NCBI GenBank assembly: GCA_029262235.1
Contig: JAJCZU010000004.1
Span: forward strand, 186,001 to 250,000
Source of the DNA: Candidatus Eiseniibacteriota bacterium
Lineage (GTDB): Bacteria; Orphanbacterota; Orphanbacteria; Orphanbacterales; Orphanbacteraceae
Reading direction: 5' to 3'
DNA length: 64,000 bases
Shown: one piece after another, positions 62,736-64,000 of the stretch
Numbering within the stretch: the first letter of the stretch is position 1
Layout: each line of letters opens with the position of its first letter
Program-made: the position numbers and the translations under genes
The notes under the pieces: model-generated
The model's database searches: none
Told to the model about the DNA's origin: nothing
The model's input: the letters and a program-made list of their open reading frames with translations, nothing else

Positions 62736-62771
62736 TCCCAATATCCTGGGAGACGTCCCAGCATACTGGGA
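62736..62771. promoter_or_regulatory. Two phased inverted repeats, putative enhancer (UAS)
   Basis: TCCCAATATCCTGGGA (62736-62751) and TCCCAGCATACTGGGA (62756-62771) are inverted repeats with the same TCCCA/TGGGA arms. Their centres lie 20 bp apart, two helical turns. They lie about 110-160 bp upstream of the -24/-12 promoter and next to the regulator's own start, as expected for an enhancer bound by the divergent sigma-54 activator. Confidence 0.75.
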
Positions 62772-62881
62772 GCGACTCGTCGCGCCCCTTCGTCATTTTC
62801 TCTCTTCGACTCGGCGCTCCCCCATTTCAAGTTGTTAGCAGCGGATCAGTTACGAGATGTGTTCCGCCTGCTCGTTTTCGG

Positions 62882-62896
62882 GGCACGCGAGTTGCA
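62882..62896 (+). promoter_or_regulatory. Sigma-54 (-24/-12) promoter
   Basis: GGCACG, four bases, then TTGCA matches the sigma-54 consensus (TGGCACG-N4-TTGCA) apart from the leading T. GG (62882-62883) and GC (62894-62895) have the required 12-nt separation. The predicted start is near 62907, leaving a ~37-nt leader before the STAS gene. Confidence 0.85.
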
Positions 62897-62943
62897 CTGG
62901 TGACTGTGCAGGCGCGATCAACGATCGAAGGAGTACGGAGAAC

Positions 62944-63210
62944 ATGCAGTTCAAAACGACAGTGAGAGAGGAGTGCCGCGTGACTGTCGAGGTCAACGGC
63001 TGGATCGTCCAGGAAAGTGCTGACGAGCTGAAAGCCGAATGCGACGCGTTGCTCAGCGACGGCAAGACAGTCGAACTGGATCTTCTGGAAGTGACTTTCG
63101 TAGACGCAGTCGGAGCAGCGGCGCTTCGTGATCTCTGTCGGAACGGTGCCACGGTCGTCGGGGCCCAGCCGTTCATTCTCGCGTTCATCGGAGGCGAGTG
63201 TCGTGAATAG
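62944..63210 (+). CDS. STAS-domain protein
   Basis: An 88-residue protein with two GGAG sites just upstream of ATG 62944. It is a single small alpha/beta domain of the STAS/anti-sigma-antagonist type: 'VTVEVNGWIVQESADELKAE', 'TVELDLLEVTFVDAVGAAAL' (the loop before the D-A-V-G helix in place of the usual D-S-x-G) and 'LCRNGATVVGAQPFILAFI'. The usual phospho-acceptor Ser is replaced by Ala, so it may not be regulated by phosphorylation. It is the first gene downstream of a sigma-54 promoter and is followed by a beta-propeller gene. Confidence 0.75.
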   Translation: MQFKTTVREECRVTVEVNGWIVQESADELKAECDALLSDGKTVELDLLEVTFVDAVGAAALRDLCRNGATVVGAQPFILAFIGGECRE

Positions 63211-63268
63211 ATCGCAGGGGCGGTCATTCGAATCGCGCAGGAAACCCAAAACATGCAGGAGGAAGAAA

Positions 63269-64000
63269 TTGAAAACGCAGAAGCACAGTAAGAGCGGGCG
63301 AGCCATTCGCGCACTCGCGGCCACACTGATCGGAGCGGCGCTGTTGTCGGTTGCCGCCGGTACGGCCGAAGCGAAGGGGAAGTACCTCTATCTTCAGAGC
63401 GCCAATACGGCATCGGGCAAGAACTCGATCGTCGCCTATGAACGCACCGAGGGGGGCGGCCTCGAAACGCTGGCGGGAAGTCCCTTTCTCACACGCGGAA
63501 CCGGCATCGACAACAATACGAACGGCAAGCTGGGGCCGAACGACAATGACAGTCCGATCGTCCTGAGCGGTGACGGAAAACGTCTGTTCGCCGTGAACGG
63601 CCACACCAATACGATTGCCGCCTTCGACATTCTGGGCGACGGATCCCTGCGGCACGTTGCCGGCTCGCCATTCGCCTCGCGCGGTGTGGGCCCTGTCAGC
63701 CTCGCGATCACGGATGACATTCTGCTCGTAGCCAATCGCAATGAGGATCCGCATCAGCTGGCCGCACTGCGCGGGGGTGCCACGGCGAACTATGCCTCGT
63801 TTCGCATTCAGAACGATGGTTCGCTCATGCACATCTCGACCCTGAGCCTCACCGAGGGGCACAAGCCGACGCAGATTCTCGTTTCCCAGCGGGACGAACG
63901 CCTGCTCTTCGGCAATGAGTTTCTGGTCGACGTCGACTTCGACGGTGAAGGCAATGTGTCACGCCAGTTCGGGAGCGAGCCCGCGGTAAAGGGTCGCCTT
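63269..64000 (+). CDS. Secreted lactonase-like beta-propeller protein (3' end outside window)
   Basis: The frame is open from TTG 63269 (AGGAGG 8 nt upstream) to the window end, 244 codons. A signal peptide ends TAEAKG (about residue 35). The mature part has 7-bladed-propeller style repeats, 'YLYLQSANTASGKNSIVAYE', 'GKRLFAVNGHTNTIAAFDIL' and 'DGSLMHISTLSLTEGHKPTQ', like lactonase/YVTN-type propellers. It lies 58 bp after the STAS gene and is probably expressed from the same sigma-54 promoter. The product would act outside the cytoplasm. Confidence 0.78.
   Translation, partial: MKTQKHSKSGRAIRALAATLIGAALLSVAAGTAEAKGKYLYLQSANTASGKNSIVAYERTEGGGLETLAGSPFLTRGTGIDNNTNGKLGPNDNDSPIVLSGDGKRLFAVNGHTNTIAAFDILGDGSLRHVAGSPFASRGVGPVSLAITDDILLVANRNEDPHQLAALRGGATANYASFRIQNDGSLMHISTLSLTEGHKPTQILVSQRDERLLFGNEFLVDVDFDGEGNVSRQFGSEPAVKGRL

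Overview
The window looks like chromosomal DNA of a GC-rich bacterium of the FCB group, probably a little-cultured lineage such as Candidatus Eisenbacteria or a neighbouring phylum. Three lines of evidence support this. Three secreted proteins end in the short Ig-like 'GRRVRxL...WDGRD..G..V.SGxYFxR' sorting or anchoring domain typical of that group. There are many lipoproteins of unknown function. There is a Ser/Thr kinase-TPR family with decayed relatives. The assignment is inference from protein style, since no rRNA gene is present. The window also shows clear gene decay: kinase, porin and racemase remnants, a frameshifted FliD-like gene and several tRNA 3'-end fragments.

Region 1 (1-12.96 kb) is accessory DNA. 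From 1 to about 6.9 kb it is visibly richer in A+T than the rest. It holds an OmpA-like membrane protein cut by the window edge, a small gene interrupted by a repeat array, a zinc-ribbon/DUF4145 (HEPN-like) protein, a two-gene AAA ATPase plus PD-(D/E)XK nuclease module, and a stand-alone 571-residue nuclease-like protein. From 7.1 to 10.6 kb a tight four-gene operon encodes a PD-(D/E)XK-like protein, a voltage-gated-type K+ channel, a uracil-DNA-glycosylase-like protein and a zinc-ribbon protein. The region is punctuated by an unfamiliar two-box repeat family (84-bp period) and by copies of a tRNA 3' end, each followed by a strong hairpin. Two copies share an identical 25-bp direct repeat. I read this as an integration hotspot carrying defence-like cargo.

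Region 2 (11.2-25.7 kb) has two lipoproteins, a Ser/Thr kinase-TPR protein with an apparently leaderless promoter, and a complete phosphate regulon on the minus strand (phoB-phoR-pstS-pstC-pstA-pstB-phoU) with a porin remnant at the phoR/pstS junction. An RNase D-like exonuclease and a dead kinase follow.

Region 3 (25.1-33.4 kb) has a minus-strand ECF sigma/anti-sigma operon with a Spy/CpxP-like protein and tandem YHYH lipoproteins. It is divergent from a plus-strand set with a second Spy-like protein and a MacAB-type efflux system; together they look like one envelope-stress or metal-stress module.

Region 4 (33.4-54.5 kb) is mostly secreted and metabolic genes: a surface protein combining FG-GAP repeats with a redoxin domain, two alpha/beta hydrolases, a frameshifted FliD-like protein, a fused 2-oxoacid dehydrogenase E1, an Fn3 lipoprotein, an FAD-dependent oxidoreductase, a sulfatase, a MOSC protein and an ornithine-racemase pseudogene.

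Region 5 (54.7-64 kb) has katG, an RRM protein, an AraC regulator, a DUF6265 lipoprotein and an MFS/BT1 transporter. It ends with a sigma-54 enhancer-binding protein divergent from a STAS gene and a beta-propeller gene. Their shared intergenic region has a near-perfect -24/-12 promoter and two phased inverted repeats, so a complete regulatory circuit can be read from the sequence.
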